A stretch of DNA of 64,000 nucleotides, from positions 248,001 to 312,000 of the forward strand of contig CANKXO010000003.1 in assembly GCA_947487765.1 (NCBI GenBank). Direction: 5' to 3'. Made by a program: the position numbers and the translations under genes. Below are positions 26,729-36,823 of this stretch, one piece after another. Position 1 is the stretch's first letter. Every line of letters begins with the position of its first letter. The stretch is from an uncultured Pseudomonadales bacterium. Lineage in GTDB: Bacteria; Pseudomonadota; Gammaproteobacteria; Pseudomonadales; Cellvibrionaceae. Below the pieces are notes generated by a model. It was not told the origin of the DNA. It searched no databases and saw nothing but the letters and a program-made list of their open reading frames with translations.

Positions 26729-28411
26729 ATGAATAAAGAACCTCTCTATATCCCACTTGCCGGACCGACATTACTGGAAACACCTTTATTGAATAAGGGT
26801 AATGCATTTACTGAAGAAGAACGTCATGATTTTAATTTATTAGGATTGTTACCTGACAGCATTGAAACTATTGATGAGCAAAAACAACGCGCTTATCAGC
26901 AATTGAATTCTTTCCAAAGCGCCATGGACAAGCATATTTACCTTCGCGGAATCCAAGATACCAACGAAACACTTTATTACAAGCTAGTCACTGAGCACCT
27001 CGAAGAAATCATGCCATTGATTTACACCCCCACCGTTGGAGAAGCCTGCCAACAATTCTCTCGTATTTACCGTCGACATCGCGGGCTATTTATTTCTTAC
27101 AACGACAAGAAGCACATCAGAGGCATCCTGCGTAACGCCACTAAAAAGAAAGTAAAAGTCATCGTTGTCACCGATGGCGAACGCATTCTAGGCTTGGGCG
27201 ACCAAGGCATCGGCGGAATGGGCATCCCTATTGGTAAACTGGCACTTTATTCAGCCTGCGGCGGCATTAGCCCAGCCTACACTTTGCCAATTACACTTGA
27301 TGTCGGAACTAATAACCAAGAATTAATTGAAGACCCTATGTATATGGGCTGGAAACACGAGCGCATTACCGGACAAGAATATGATGATTTTGTTGAAGAA
27401 TTTATTCGCTCTATCCAAAAGCGCTGGCCAGATGCACTGATTCAGTTTGAAGATTTTGCCGGTCACAACGCTAACCGCTTACTCGAGCGCTATCGAGATC
27501 AAGCGTGTTGCTTCAACGATGACATACAAGGTACAGCAGCCGTTACTGTTGGCACTCTGCTCGCAGCATGTAAAGCGAAAGGCGAACAACTGAAAGATCA
27601 GGTGATCACCTTTTGTGGTGCAGGCGCAGCGGGCTGCGGGATCGCTGAACAAATTGTTGCCCAGATGGTCTCTGAAGGCTTGAGTGACATGCAAGCGCGC
27701 AAACGCATTTTTATGATGAACAGTCGCGGCTTGGTCATTGGTAGCATGAGCGGCTTAAAAGACTTCCAACTTCGCCTATGCCAATCGGAAGAAAGGTTAA
27801 GCGAATGGGGGGTCACCGGAGACACGGCAACACTAATGGAGACCGTTACCCACTCTAAATCAACCATCATCGTCGGTGTATCAACAGTTCCAGGTTTATT
27901 TACTCAGGAAATTATTGCACAGATGCAAGCGAACGCAGACAAGCCTATCGTCCTGCCACTATCTAACCCAACCTCGAAAGTTGAAGCCGTACCTGAAGAC
28001 ATTCTCAAGTGGACCAAAGGCAATGCTATTGTTGCCACTGGAAGCCCATTTGAACCTGTTGAGCTAGACGGAAAAACATATTCAATATCACAATGTAATA
28101 ATAGTTATATTTTCCCAGGTATTGGCTTAGGTGTTGTCGCAAGTAAAGCGGCTCGCGTTACCGATAATATGCTGATGGCATCAAGCTATGCACTTGCCGA
28201 ATATGCTGCTACTCATAATAAGAATTCAGATGAACTGCTTCCTGACCTGAATGATATCCGCAGCGTCAGCAAGTACATTGCCAAGCAAGTCTATAAGCAA
28301 GCTATTGTTGACGGGATTACACCAGAGGTTGACGAAGAGTGTATTGATGCAGCCATTGAGAAGAATTTCTGGGAACCAGCATATCGACCATTTGAACGCA
28401 CAGCACTTTAA
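26729..28411 (+). CDS. maeA: NAD-dependent malic enzyme
   Basis: A 560-residue protein, the length of the SfcA/MaeA class and much shorter than the MaeB fusion. Characteristic motifs are [79 protein letters not shown] and the NAD site [18 protein letters not shown]. It oxidatively decarboxylates malate to pyruvate and links the TCA cycle to the pyruvate-producing amino acid enzymes encoded earlier. It has a long upstream leader and a nested palindromic terminator downstream. Confidence 0.96.
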   Translation: MNKEPLYIPLAGPTLLETPLLNKGNAFTEEERHDFNLLGLLPDSIETIDEQKQRAYQQLNSFQSAMDKHIYLRGIQDTNETLYYKLVTEHLEEIMPLIYTPTVGEACQQFSRIYRRHRGLFISYNDKKHIRGILRNATKKKVKVIVVTDGERILGLGDQGIGGMGIPIGKLALYSACGGISPAYTLPITLDVGTNNQELIEDPMYMGWKHERITGQEYDDFVEEFIRSIQKRWPDALIQFEDFAGHNANRLLERYRDQACCFNDDIQGTAAVTVGTLLAACKAKGEQLKDQVITFCGAGAAGCGIAEQIVAQMVSEGLSDMQARKRIFMMNSRGLVIGSMSGLKDFQLRLCQSEERLSEWGVTGDTATLMETVTHSKSTIIVGVSTVPGLFTQEIIAQMQANADKPIVLPLSNPTSKVEAVPEDILKWTKGNAIVATGSPFEPVELDGKTYSISQCNNSYIFPGIGLGVVASKAARVTDNMLMASSYALAEYAATHNKNSDELLPDLNDIRSVSKYIAKQVYKQAIVDGITPEVDEECIDAAIEKNFWEPAYRPFERTAL

Positions 28412-28464
28412 TGCGACTAAAATAAAGCAGCTCAAATATAGCCATTAAAATAGAGTAACTAAAA

Positions 28465-28515
28465 AACGATTATTGGCCCAAATTTTATTGAATAAAAGAT
28501 GAGCCAATAATCGTT
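28465..28515. terminator. Nested inverted repeat after malic enzyme
   Basis: Outer perfect 13-base arms (28465-28477 AACGATTATTGGC; 28503-28515) enclose an inner perfect palindrome, TTTTATT-G-AATAAAA (28483-28497). It lies about 50 bases past the maeA stop and 55 bases before tcdA. It may be a terminator or an RNA stability element. No T-run follows the outer stem. Confidence 0.55.
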
Positions 28516-28569
28516 ATGTAATACCAATTGGATCGTAGCTTCATCATAGATCTGCGCCCTCATAATATT

Positions 28570-29385
28570 ATGCAAACAGACTCACCTGATAATTCTTATA
28601 CCTTCAGTCAAAGCTATCAACAGCGATTTGGCGGCATTATTCGATTATATGGGACACAGGCAACACATCAATTATTAAAAAGTCATATTCTTATTATTGG
28701 CATTGGTGGAGTTGGTTCATGGATAGCTGAATCACTCGCTAGATCAGGCATAGGATCGATTACATTAATGGACTTAGATGATATCTGCGTTACTAATACT
28801 AATCGACAAGTTCATACAAACCATTCAACCATAGGCCAGTCGAAAACTAAAATAATGTCTGAGCGGCTTAGCGCTATCAATCCAGAGATTAATATAAATA
28901 CGATCGACGACTTTTTAGATAAAAGCAATATCGAAACGTATATTAACAATTCATTTTCATTAGTATTCGATGCCATTGACAATGCAATTGATAAAGCAGA
29001 AATCATTGCGTATTGCGCTAATAAAAAAATACCCGTTATCACTATCGGTTCGTCTGGAGGGAAAAAAGACCCATCAAAAATTGCATGTGGCGATTTAACC
29101 AAAACGCCTGGCGACCCTATGTTTGTAAAAATACGTAACAATTTACGCAGACGCCACGGATTTAGTAGGGATACAGAAACCCCTTTTGGAATTGATGCCA
29201 TTTATTCAACAGAAACAATGACGTACCCAGACAACAAAGGAGAAACGTGCAACTCTAAACAGTTTCTAGAAGGTGGGGAAAAATTAGATTGCGGAAGCGG
29301 CTATGGCGCCTCCACCATGATGACGGCAAGCTTTGGTCTGCTGGCTGCAGCCAAGGCGATCGAAAAATTAATATCAAAAAACTAA
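28570..29385 (+). CDS. tcdA: tRNA threonylcarbamoyladenosine dehydratase
   Basis: The start is taken as the ATG at 28570. The upstream in-frame TTG at 28528 would add 14 residues unlike the family. The roughly 271-residue protein begins with YQQRFGGIIRLYGTQATHQL and has the ATP site ILIIGIGGVGSWIAESLARS of the ThiF/E1 superfamily. Further hallmarks are DDICVTNTNRQVHT and the C-terminal CGSGYGASTMMTASFGLLAA. It cyclises t6A to ct6A at position 37 of ANN-decoding tRNAs, often with the CsdAE system. The call is secure; the exact start is less so. Confidence 0.92.
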   Translation: MQTDSPDNSYTFSQSYQQRFGGIIRLYGTQATHQLLKSHILIIGIGGVGSWIAESLARSGIGSITLMDLDDICVTNTNRQVHTNHSTIGQSKTKIMSERLSAINPEININTIDDFLDKSNIETYINNSFSLVFDAIDNAIDKAEIIAYCANKKIPVITIGSSGGKKDPSKIACGDLTKTPGDPMFVKIRNNLRRRHGFSRDTETPFGIDAIYSTETMTYPDNKGETCNSKQFLEGGEKLDCGSGYGASTMMTASFGLLAAAKAIEKLISKN

Positions 29386-29457
29386 CACTGAAAAAGCCAG
29401 AAAAAATAATGAGAGAAGCTTTTTACAATACTTAGTGCAATACTTTTCAGGACCTTC

Positions 29458-30393
29458 CTAACCCACTGTCACAGAAAGGTTATGAGTTTGACCTGGCGCC
29501 AGCTCAACAACATTATCCGCTACATTGGCAGTTTCTACGCACACCATTCTTAGATAATCTTTATCGTTAAACTGCGTCAGTTTTTGTGATTTTTCAATCC
29601 ACGGATTCCAAATAACTGTACTCGTACTACCTTGCGTATCTATATTAATTTTCCGCTGACCATCATGAAGCATTATCGACTGAGGAGAAACCTGATAAAT
29701 ACGATCTACTTCCTGATCAAAAACAATATCCCCTTTTTGTTTTTTAAGCTGCCAATGATCTAATGCATCAATATAAGCAATCTCATCAAAATTACTAATA
29801 AAAACATTGTCGATATTCGCTACAGAAAAATAACTATGCAAAGCACTGCTGTAGGCAAACGATTGTTTACTGATATTTTCCACTTGTAAATTGACTGTCA
29901 ATTGCTGCCCTATCTCGATGCGATAGCTTAGCCGTGTTTCAAAAGGCCAATATTCTTCAACATTACCATCAATAACATAGCTCAATTCAATAATCGTTAA
30001 ATTATTTGATGGCATACGAATATTGTCTACTTGCCACTCTCGCTCTCTGACAAAGCCATGAGCCGAAGCTGATTCGATAACTGTACTGGAATATTGTTTT
30101 GTTACACACTCTTTATTCTTATTTAAAGCACCAAACCATGGCCAACAAATCGGAATTCCTCCTCTTAGGGAAACTCCTTGCTTATATGCGCAATCATCAC
30201 TAAGAAAAAGAATGGGCGCTTCATCAGTATGACGTTGATAACGTGACACTTGAGCACCTTGTATAAACACTTCTGCACTAGCTGCCGAATTACTAATGCC
30301 TATAGCAAGCAGTTCTTTTTGACACTCAATAGTAATGCCTGGCAAACCACCAAAGCGCTGATAGAGATCTTGAATTTTTTCGGCAATACTCAT
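29458..30393 (-). CDS. yeaD: D-hexose-6-phosphate mutarotase (YeaD-like)
   Basis: A 311-residue aldose-1-epimerase-fold protein of the YeaD/YMR099C group. Key stretches are SLRGGIPICWPWFG, ASAHGFVREREWQVDNIR (catalytic His region), FAYSSALHSYFSV and NPWIEKSQKLTQFNDKDYLR followed by MVCVETANV (catalytic Glu region). It interconverts the anomers of glucose-6-phosphate and related sugars. It converges with tcdA. Between the two, a weak AAAAAGC/GCTTTTT stem (29391-29424) may terminate both. Confidence 0.9.
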   Translation of the reverse strand: MSIAEKIQDLYQRFGGLPGITIECQKELLAIGISNSAASAEVFIQGAQVSRYQRHTDEAPILFLSDDCAYKQGVSLRGGIPICWPWFGALNKNKECVTKQYSSTVIESASAHGFVREREWQVDNIRMPSNNLTIIELSYVIDGNVEEYWPFETRLSYRIEIGQQLTVNLQVENISKQSFAYSSALHSYFSVANIDNVFISNFDEIAYIDALDHWQLKKQKGDIVFDQEVDRIYQVSPQSIMLHDGQRKINIDTQGSTSTVIWNPWIEKSQKLTQFNDKDYLRMVCVETANVADNVVELAPGQTHNLSVTVG

Positions 30394-30495
30394 TAAACAG
30401 TCCTATTTTAAAATCATGTCGTTAGCAGCAGGTACCTATGATGACGAATTTGCCACTTTGTTCCACTGTTCATTTAACCACTCGAAAATAGTATT

Positions 30496-31497
30496 TCAGT
30501 CAACGATCATCTGCCATAAGCGATCAAATGTACTTTTATCGCGCTTACGGTCAACAACGTAATTGATATGCTGTGTTGAATCCAACGATGAGTCTAATTC
30601 AATCCCCCACATACCTTTAATCTCATTAGGAATCATTGAATAACGAATATCGATAATACGTTCAGGATGCTTAGGGGAAAGTGCAATATAGCCATTGGAA
30701 AACCAGCGAAAACGCTCGATATCCTTTGCCTGTTGTGAGTTTTCATCTAGCCATGGGAAGGCTTGCGCGATATCGAGCTTCGGGATACTGCTGCCCTCAA
30801 CGACTTTCTCCTCAAATAACACTTTAACGGCATCAACGTAGTAGACCTCGTCCGCGCTATAGACAATTTTCCAAACAAAAAGGTTGGCAAAGCTGGGTTT
30901 TGCTTCCAATTTAGTTGGCTCATGCCCCCGGGATTCAGCTAATTTCCAACCAACAGCCTCCGCCCGCTCACGCTGTACCACACCAAAGACCGAATAGATT
31001 GCAATCCAAGCAAGTGCTATATGAGCAAACACTTTTTTACGCTTACATGCCGCAGTGATAATTAAGGCTAATAGCGGCAAGGTGAATAATGGATCAATAA
31101 TAGATATCGTATTCCAAGCAACACGAGCATCACTAAAGGGCCAAAATAACTGCGTACCATAAGTTGTACAAGCATCCAGCAAAGCATGGGTGGCATAACC
31201 TAAACCACAATACAGCCATACCTGTTTGAAATTGAGCCCTCTCCTTTTGGCAAAAGCTACATAAAATACCACGGCACATAACAGGCTGCCGAAAGGAATA
31301 AAAAAGAGTGAATGTGTAAACTGACGATGATATTCCAAAGCCAACAACGGATCATCACTCGACCGAATCAATACGTCTAGATCAGGTGTCATCCCTGCAA
31401 AAAAACCTAAAATAGTTGCAATAATAAAATGTTCACGCTTAACTGGCTGTTGTGCCGCAACCGCACCAACAACCCCTTGTGTTAGAGGATCCACCAT
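30496..31497 (-). CDS. YdjM/DUF457-type membrane-bound metal-dependent hydrolase
   Basis: A 333-residue protein. The N-terminus MVDPLTQGVVGAVAAQQ and the motifs GFFAGMTPDLDVL, LEYHRQFTHSLFF and ATHALLDACTTYGTQLFWPF carry the conserved Asp/His residues of the DUF457 (YdjM) family of inner-membrane hydrolases. Four or so membrane helices lie in the first 170 residues, and the C-terminal half is soluble. E. coli YdjM is in the SOS regulon, but the biochemical role of the family is unproven. It stands alone, divergent from the DMT transporter at 31837. Confidence 0.85.
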   Translation of the reverse strand: MVDPLTQGVVGAVAAQQPVKREHFIIATILGFFAGMTPDLDVLIRSSDDPLLALEYHRQFTHSLFFIPFGSLLCAVVFYVAFAKRRGLNFKQVWLYCGLGYATHALLDACTTYGTQLFWPFSDARVAWNTISIIDPLFTLPLLALIITAACKRKKVFAHIALAWIAIYSVFGVVQRERAEAVGWKLAESRGHEPTKLEAKPSFANLFVWKIVYSADEVYYVDAVKVLFEEKVVEGSSIPKLDIAQAFPWLDENSQQAKDIERFRWFSNGYIALSPKHPERIIDIRYSMIPNEIKGMWGIELDSSLDSTQHINYVVDRKRDKSTFDRLWQMIVD

Positions 31498-31836
31498 TTC
31501 TCCTTAAAGAATAAAATACGCTAGTTTCACTAGGATCTGAGAATGCCAGCGATTATACTAACAAATATCAATACTCAATATACACAACCAAAATAGACAG
31601 CACATGCAATCAGAGAAAGTAACCAAACCCAAGACCATTAACCAAGAAACATGGGAATGCAATCAACGCTGGTTGATACTAATGAATACGCAATCCGAAC
31701 AACATAGGAAGATACGCGACCCTCGCCTATATCGACAATCATCAAAACAACAACTGATTACACCAGCTTCGCCCCAAAGTACTGATACCTAAAAGCCTAA
31801 CCAACATTCTTTTCTCATATTACACTGGATAAAAAC
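31498..31836. other. Divergent intergenic region, no supported gene
   Basis: These 339 bases separate the divergent YdjM-like and EamA genes. A 62-codon open frame (31604-31792) has no ribosome site and no recognisable domain, so I do not call it a gene. The promoters of both neighbours must lie here; no clear operator was seen. Confidence 0.4.
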
Positions 31837-32697
31837 GTGCCAGCCCCTTCGATATACCTAACACTTTATGTGGGTATTATTCTCTTGGCTGGCAATGGCT
31901 TATTTGCAAAAGGAATTAATCTGGATGCCACAAGCATCACACAAATACGTAGCGTTATTGCTGCTATTACTATTGCTTTGTTCCTATGTTTTGTAAAACG
32001 TTCCCATTTTGTTAAAAATGCCAAAAAACTTATGGGCATATACGCCATAGGTATTTGTATGGGCTTACATTGGGTGACATTTTTTCATTCCATGCAGATA
32101 TCAACAATTGCCATCGGCATGCTATCTATCTTTACATACCCAGTGATGATTGTATTTATGGAAGCGGCAATTCATAGATCCCACCCTCACTGGCAAGACA
32201 TAGTATCCACTCTCCTCGTTCTAACAGGCATCCTATTAATGACAGGGAATGAGTTAGTGCAACCTGGCTCAGCAACCTTACAAGGAATTCTCTGGGGCAC
32301 TCTATCTGCGTTTTTCTTTGCAAGTAGAAATGTTGTACAAAAATATTACTTTGCTGACATTACCAGCGATATATTGATGCTTCACCAAATGATAGCGATA
32401 TCATTAATGCTGCTTGCATTTATTGATTTTTCTACAATTAGCGCAATCAGCAGTTTGGATTGGATTAAATTGCTAACGCTGGGAACCATCAGTACTGCAG
32501 GGGCGCACACATTACTCGTAATGAGTTACAAAAATTTACCCGCAAAAACAGTGGCAATGATTAGTTGTTTGCAGCCCGTTATCGCCGGGATATTAGGATG
32601 GATTTTTATAAAAGAGCAACCAACATTTTACATTGTTATTGGTGGCTCCATTATTTTAGCGGTTGCTGTATATGAGTCAATCTCCAGCAGAATATAA
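31837..32697 (+). CDS. EamA/DMT-superfamily transporter
   Basis: A 286-residue membrane protein with ten hydrophobic helices and the two EamA halves (LLAGNGLFAKGINLDATSIT at the start, VMISCLQPV-like ISCLQPVIAGILGWIFIKEQ in the second half). It is translated from GTG at 31837. It is the same length as the transporter at 12956 but clearly a different subfamily. Substrate unknown. It converges with the GFA-domain gene 24 bases away. Confidence 0.85.
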   Translation: MPAPSIYLTLYVGIILLAGNGLFAKGINLDATSITQIRSVIAAITIALFLCFVKRSHFVKNAKKLMGIYAIGICMGLHWVTFFHSMQISTIAIGMLSIFTYPVMIVFMEAAIHRSHPHWQDIVSTLLVLTGILLMTGNELVQPGSATLQGILWGTLSAFFFASRNVVQKYYFADITSDILMLHQMIAISLMLLAFIDFSTISAISSLDWIKLLTLGTISTAGAHTLLVMSYKNLPAKTVAMISCLQPVIAGILGWIFIKEQPTFYIVIGGSIILAVAVYESISSRI

Positions 32698-32721
32698 TAT
32701 TATTACCACAACGTTAGCAAA

Positions 32722-33138
32722 CTAATCACTAGGTGCATACTGCGCAAATATTTCTTCACCTGTCATATTTTTTGTTTGATTAGAAAAACAATAATAGGAT
32801 GGTTTTTCATCGATAAATATTTGATGATCAAAAGTAAAACCTGCCTCATTTTCAAACAAACCTACTGGCATGATGTACTGATTATTTTGCTTCAAACGAT
32901 AAAATAAATGTGTGCCACAAGTAGAACAAAAGCCTCTTTCCGCCCATTCAGAAGAATTAAATATCGCAATTTTTTCTTCTCCAGAAAAAGTAACTTGATC
33001 ATTGCAATCAATCGCCAATAAAGGCCCTCCCGACCATTTTCGACACATAGAACAATGGCAAGCACCTATATTTTCACTTGCTGACTCTGCTTCAGTATTA
33101 ATCTGATCACACAGGCAACTGGCTTTTAACTTAACCAT
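32722..33138 (-). CDS. GFA (glutathione-dependent formaldehyde-activating)/CENP-V domain protein
   Basis: The start is the ATG at 33138, because GAGAGGAA lies 7 bases upstream of it; an in-frame ATG at 33159 lacks such a site. The 138-residue protein has the paired zinc sites of the family: ASCLCDQI, GACHCSMCRKWSGG and RGFCSTCGTHLFY. Most members have no proven glutathione-formaldehyde activity, so only the fold is assigned. It directly follows the AraC-type regulator gene on the same strand and may be in one operon with it. Confidence 0.88.
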   Translation of the reverse strand: MVKLKASCLCDQINTEAESASENIGACHCSMCRKWSGGPLLAIDCNDQVTFSGEEKIAIFNSSEWAERGFCSTCGTHLFYRLKQNNQYIMPVGLFENEAGFTFDHQIFIDEKPSYYCFSNQTKNMTGEEIFAQYAPSD

Positions 33139-33160
33139 AGCATTCCTCTCAATAGTCATA

Positions 33161-34039
33161 TTATTGTGTAATAAAGCAATGAATACGCGTTAATAATTCG
33201 TTAGGAGGCGTATCCTTAGGATCATTTAAATATTCTTCAAATGGTGGAAAATCTGCAGCTTCATAACCACTGTCCGGCAACCAATGACCGATTAACCAAT
33301 CGTAAGGTTTTTCCAGCTCTGCATAAGAGCCTTTAAAAAGCAATGTGACACACTTACCCGAAGGAATCGTTATCCTTTCAAGCCCATCATCATTGAGTTG
33401 AATATCGTCACCTATACTCATACAGGCCATCGAACGCAATTCATTTTTATCAATAGATTTAGGGTCATCGTAATATAAACCAATAGAACGAGTCGTATCG
33501 TTTAACAAATTATTGCTTGCACCATAAATAAATAATTTTTCAAATACATTACCTATTTCCATATAGTCACCTATATGCCGATACCCCACTAAGCTTATTT
33601 GCTGATAATCAATAATTTCTACTGCAAACATAGTATCCACCTTCTTTTGTTCTGTAGGTAAGATTGCAACAAAAGGCTCAAGCTTGATATCAAGCCCTTG
33701 TTTTTCCTGACGGTAAACGCTCGGCGCCACACCAAAACTTTGAACAAAGGCTCGTGTAAACGCTTCAAGGCTGCCATAAGATACTTTTTGCGCAATCGTT
33801 AAAATTGACTGATCCGTGCGTATCAGATCAGCCGCTGCTTGTTGAAGGCGTAAACGTCTTACTGTTCCATTAACAGTATCCTGTGCTAACTCACGATAGA
33901 TACGATGAAAATGGTAAGGGGACATCGATGCTATATCAGCCAAAGTATTCACATCCAGATCACCGTCGAGATGACAGTAGATATAATCAATCACATTAAT
34001 TAATCGTTTGCGATAACTTTCTTTAGTGCTTTTTTTCAT
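33161..34039 (-). CDS. AraC-family regulator with GyrI-like effector domain
   Basis: A 292-residue protein. Residues about 10-115 form the AraC/XylS double helix-turn-helix (LADIASMSPYHFHRIYRELA and SYGSLEAFTRAFVQSFGVAP). The C-terminal half is a GyrI-like/Rob-type ligand-binding domain (ISLVGYRHIGDYMEIGNVFE and the terminal CFITQ). Such regulators (Rob/SbmC relatives) respond to small hydrophobic compounds or toxins. The GFA gene follows 22 bases later, so it is a likely co-transcribed partner. Confidence 0.9.
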   Translation of the reverse strand: MKKSTKESYRKRLINVIDYIYCHLDGDLDVNTLADIASMSPYHFHRIYRELAQDTVNGTVRRLRLQQAAADLIRTDQSILTIAQKVSYGSLEAFTRAFVQSFGVAPSVYRQEKQGLDIKLEPFVAILPTEQKKVDTMFAVEIIDYQQISLVGYRHIGDYMEIGNVFEKLFIYGASNNLLNDTTRSIGLYYDDPKSIDKNELRSMACMSIGDDIQLNDDGLERITIPSGKCVTLLFKGSYAELEKPYDWLIGHWLPDSGYEAADFPPFEEYLNDPKDTPPNELLTRIHCFITQ

Positions 34040-34188
34040 GCTTCTGAACCAACCTTTTCAATCCCCAACATAAGCCGACAACGAAAATAATAATAAATAA
34101 TCCGAACTGATAATGTTTGCGGTTTTTATATCCTTAAAAATAAGTTTAATAAATATAACTACAGAAAATATATTGATAGAACGCTTCT

Positions 34189-34911
34189 TTACAGAATGAC
34201 AGGTACTTTCGATGTCAACACTATTTCACTTGGAGAAACTGATGACTTATACGCAAGCATTTCAACACCCTGCTTCACTGCCATACGCAATGTTTCACCA
34301 TAAACGGCGTCTATTTCATCGGCTGGCGAGACTTGCAGAATGCCGGTATGCTGCACACAAAAAACAAGTACAGCACGATGACCTTGTTTCTTCATCTCGA
34401 TCAATTCGCGCAAGTGCTTACTACCACGTTGACTCACTGCATCCGGGAATAAGCCCTCTCCGCGACTTAGCTCATCGCTATCAGTACACAAGGTCACACT
34501 TTTTACTTCGACATAACAATCATCTCGGCTTTCACTTGAAAGCAAGAAGTCTATACGACTGTTTTCCTGACCATATTTAACTTCTGCTCGTATAGATGAA
34601 TAGCCTGATAACTCAGAAATAACACCTGCCTCAATAGCTTCTCGCACTAACCCGTTAGCACGCCCTGTATTAATGCCTGCTAGATGACCTCCGGGGGTTG
34701 TCGCAATTTCCCACGTATGTGGATATTTTCGCTTAGGGTTATCAGAGGTCGAATACCAACATTGCCCTCCTTCAACAATACAGTTTTTCATCGACCCAGT
34801 ATTTGGGCAGTGTATTGTTATTTCCTCTCCAGAGGCGAGCTTAATATCAGCTAGAAAACGTTTATAACGGCGTAATAGGAAAGCAGTTTGCAAGGGTGAG
34901 TCAAATATCAT
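34189..34911 (-). CDS. sfsA: Sugar fermentation stimulation protein homolog
   Basis: A 240-residue SfsA protein. Hallmarks are FLLRRYKRFLADIKL (OB-fold, DNA-binding side), CPNTGSMKNCIVEGGQCWYS, and the nuclease-like segment RIDFLLSSESRDDCYVEVKS followed by VTL and FPDAVSQRGSKHLREL. Its biochemical role is uncertain; a DNA-binding regulator or nuclease has been suggested. Its position next to dksA is conserved in E. coli and Pseudomonas, which anchors this region as the standard sfsA-dksA-gluQ neighbourhood. Confidence 0.95.
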   Translation of the reverse strand: MIFDSPLQTAFLLRRYKRFLADIKLASGEEITIHCPNTGSMKNCIVEGGQCWYSTSDNPKRKYPHTWEIATTPGGHLAGINTGRANGLVREAIEAGVISELSGYSSIRAEVKYGQENSRIDFLLSSESRDDCYVEVKSVTLCTDSDELSRGEGLFPDAVSQRGSKHLRELIEMKKQGHRAVLVFCVQHTGILQVSPADEIDAVYGETLRMAVKQGVEMLAYKSSVSPSEIVLTSKVPVIL

Positions 34912-35174
34912 GGCTTATCATAATAGGAAATGGGGCTCCCATTATGCCAAATTATTGTTAATACAATGCCTCAATTAGAACGATTTGATCTGGAGCAAGG
35001 ATTGTTTTCCAATAAACAGTCACCATAATATGCCTTTGTGTCCGAGCAAGTGCTCAATAGAAACTGCTGGCACTGAGAGCCAATATCTGGTAATTTGCCC
35101 GCCGGTTGAAATTTGCACCTGTTTAGATGCCTATTTTTGACACCTACAAAGCATTAACAAAAGAGATACAGCAC

Positions 35175-35609
35175 ATGCCGAATAGCAATGAAAAGCTGAC
35201 TTTACATGGTTTCGAGCCTTATAAAGAGAAGAAAGGCGAAGAATACATGAATGCCGACCAGCGCGAGCATTTCAAAAATTTGCTGCTTACCTGGAAAACT
35301 GAGCTGATGGAAGAAGTGGATCGCACCATGAGCTATATGCGTGACGAAGCGGCTAACTTCCCTGACCCCGCGGATCGCGCCAGCCAAGAAGAAGAGTTCA
35401 GCCTAGAACTTCGCACTCGTGACCGTGAACGTAAACTGATCAAAAAGATCGATAAAACCATGGAGCAGATTGATGCCGATGACTATGGTTTTTGCGATGC
35501 TTGCGGCGTTGAGATTGGCATTCGCCGTCTTGAAGCTCGCCCTACCGCGACACAGTGTGTAGATTGCAAAACCCTTGCCGAGATCAAAGAAAAGCAAGTT
35601 GGCACCTGA
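35175..35609 (+). CDS. dksA: RNA polymerase-binding transcription factor DksA
   Basis: I choose the ATG at 35175 (144 residues, E. coli DksA has 151). The in-frame ATG at 35127 would add 16 unusual residues. The protein contains the DksA core GFEPYKEKKGEEYMN and the coiled-coil tip DEAANFPDPADRASQEEEFS with the functional Asp residues. The C4 zinc finger FCDACGVEIGIRRLEARPTA to CVDCKTL is complete. With ppGpp it adjusts transcription initiation. It is followed at once by gluQ, as in E. coli. Confidence 0.96.
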   Translation: MPNSNEKLTLHGFEPYKEKKGEEYMNADQREHFKNLLLTWKTELMEEVDRTMSYMRDEAANFPDPADRASQEEEFSLELRTRDRERKLIKKIDKTMEQIDADDYGFCDACGVEIGIRRLEARPTATQCVDCKTLAEIKEKQVGT

Positions 35610-35658
35610 TAATCACTAAACGTACAGGCATAGCTTGTACGTTTATCATTCTTTCAGA

Positions 35659-36603
35659 ATGTCTTACGCACCCTCAATCTCTTTCACAACCCCCATTAAG
35701 ACAAACTCAAAGCCTTATATTGGTCGCTTTGCGCCTTCACCTACCGGAAAGCTACACTTCGGCTCGCTAGTAGCAGCCGTCGCTAGTTACTTAGATGCCA
35801 AAGCACATCAAGGGCAGTGGTTACTCCGCATGGAAGACTTAGACCCACCTAGAGAGGAGGCCGGCGCCGCTGACAGCATTCTTCAGTCACTAGAGGCTCA
35901 TTATCTTTATTGGGATCAACCGGTGCTTTATCAAAGCCAGCGATTAGATGCTTATCAAGAAGCTTTAGAAGAACTGCGGCAATATACCTACCCTTGCCAC
36001 TGCATTCGTCAAAGAATAATAGGGTTAAATGGAAGCTACGATGGACATTGCTTTAAATACCCGCCCCCAACATCTGACCCTTCTGCCATTAGACTAATCA
36101 TAGATAAGGTCAGCGATAAGGATATAGTAGAACGCTTTGACGATATATTTTTAGGGCTCCAAACTCTACCATTAACAGATTATGGTGACTTCATTATTCG
36201 CCGTAAAGATGGTTTATTCGCTTATCAATTAGCCGTTGCTGTCGATGATGCCTATCAGAACATCACCCATGTAATCCGCGGTCACGACTTATTAGACTCC
36301 ACTAGTCGGCAACGCTACATACTGTCTCTTCTTGACATGGATGTTCCAGAATATGGGCATACGCCATTAGCTCTAGGAGAGGATGGCCATAAATTGAGCA
36401 AACAAACAAAAGCAACGCCCATTAACAACAATCATGCGATTAATAATTTAATCGCTGCACTTAACTTTCTTGGTTACTCGCCACCAGAGGAAGAGCTATC
36501 TGACAAAGACGGTGATTCATTAATGGAATGGGCCATACAAAGATGGCAACGACAGCAGGTATCTACACATTCATCTATTGCGCCCAAACTTTCAGGTGCG
36601 TAA
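35659..36603 (+). CDS. gluQ: Glutamyl-Q tRNA(Asp) synthetase
   Basis: The start is set at the ATG at 35659 (314 residues). The class I catalytic core is IGRFAPSPTGKLHFGSLVAA (HIGH equivalent) and KLSKQ (KMSKS equivalent). The Zn-binding YPCHCIRQRI ... DGHC module of the family is present, and there is no anticodon-binding domain. It attaches glutamate to the queuosine of tRNA(Asp). It lies downstream of dksA, the conserved pair. Confidence 0.95.
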   Translation: MSYAPSISFTTPIKTNSKPYIGRFAPSPTGKLHFGSLVAAVASYLDAKAHQGQWLLRMEDLDPPREEAGAADSILQSLEAHYLYWDQPVLYQSQRLDAYQEALEELRQYTYPCHCIRQRIIGLNGSYDGHCFKYPPPTSDPSAIRLIIDKVSDKDIVERFDDIFLGLQTLPLTDYGDFIIRRKDGLFAYQLAVAVDDAYQNITHVIRGHDLLDSTSRQRYILSLLDMDVPEYGHTPLALGEDGHKLSKQTKATPINNNHAINNLIAALNFLGYSPPEEELSDKDGDSLMEWAIQRWQRQQVSTHSSIAPKLSGA

Positions 36604-36652
36604 CATCTATTTATCTTATTAATAGTTATTGCAGCTACAACTACACCTAACT

Positions 36653-36823
36653 ATGAGCAATCAACGCTTTCTATTTTTTATACTTTTAATTGCCTACATC
36701 TTTACACCGACTTTATTTAACTGGGTGGTTTCCCCTGCGGGCTCTTGGTACAAACCTTTTATTATCTGGATCTTTATTATCATTGGCGCCTATTTACTAC
36801 AAAAATATAAAAAGACTTCATGA
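36653..36823 (+). CDS. cbrX: Small membrane protein, CbrX-like
   Basis: The ATG at 36653 gives 56 residues with two hydrophobic segments (FLFFILLIAYIFTPTLFNWV and FIIWIFIIIGAYLL) and a basic end. Its stop overlaps the cbrA start by four bases (ATGA), so translation is probably coupled. Pseudomonas has a small gene, cbrX, in exactly this place, overlapping cbrA and controlling its translation. Identification rests on position, size and hydrophobicity, not on clear sequence similarity that I can check. Confidence 0.75.
   Translation: MSNQRFLFFILLIAYIFTPTLFNWVVSPAGSWYKPFIIWIFIIIGAYLLQKYKKTS

Noticed and set aside
31604-31792. 62-codon open frame in the divergent region before the second DMT transporter
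   Set aside because: No ribosome site, no hydrophobic core or known motif, and it lies where two promoters are expected.
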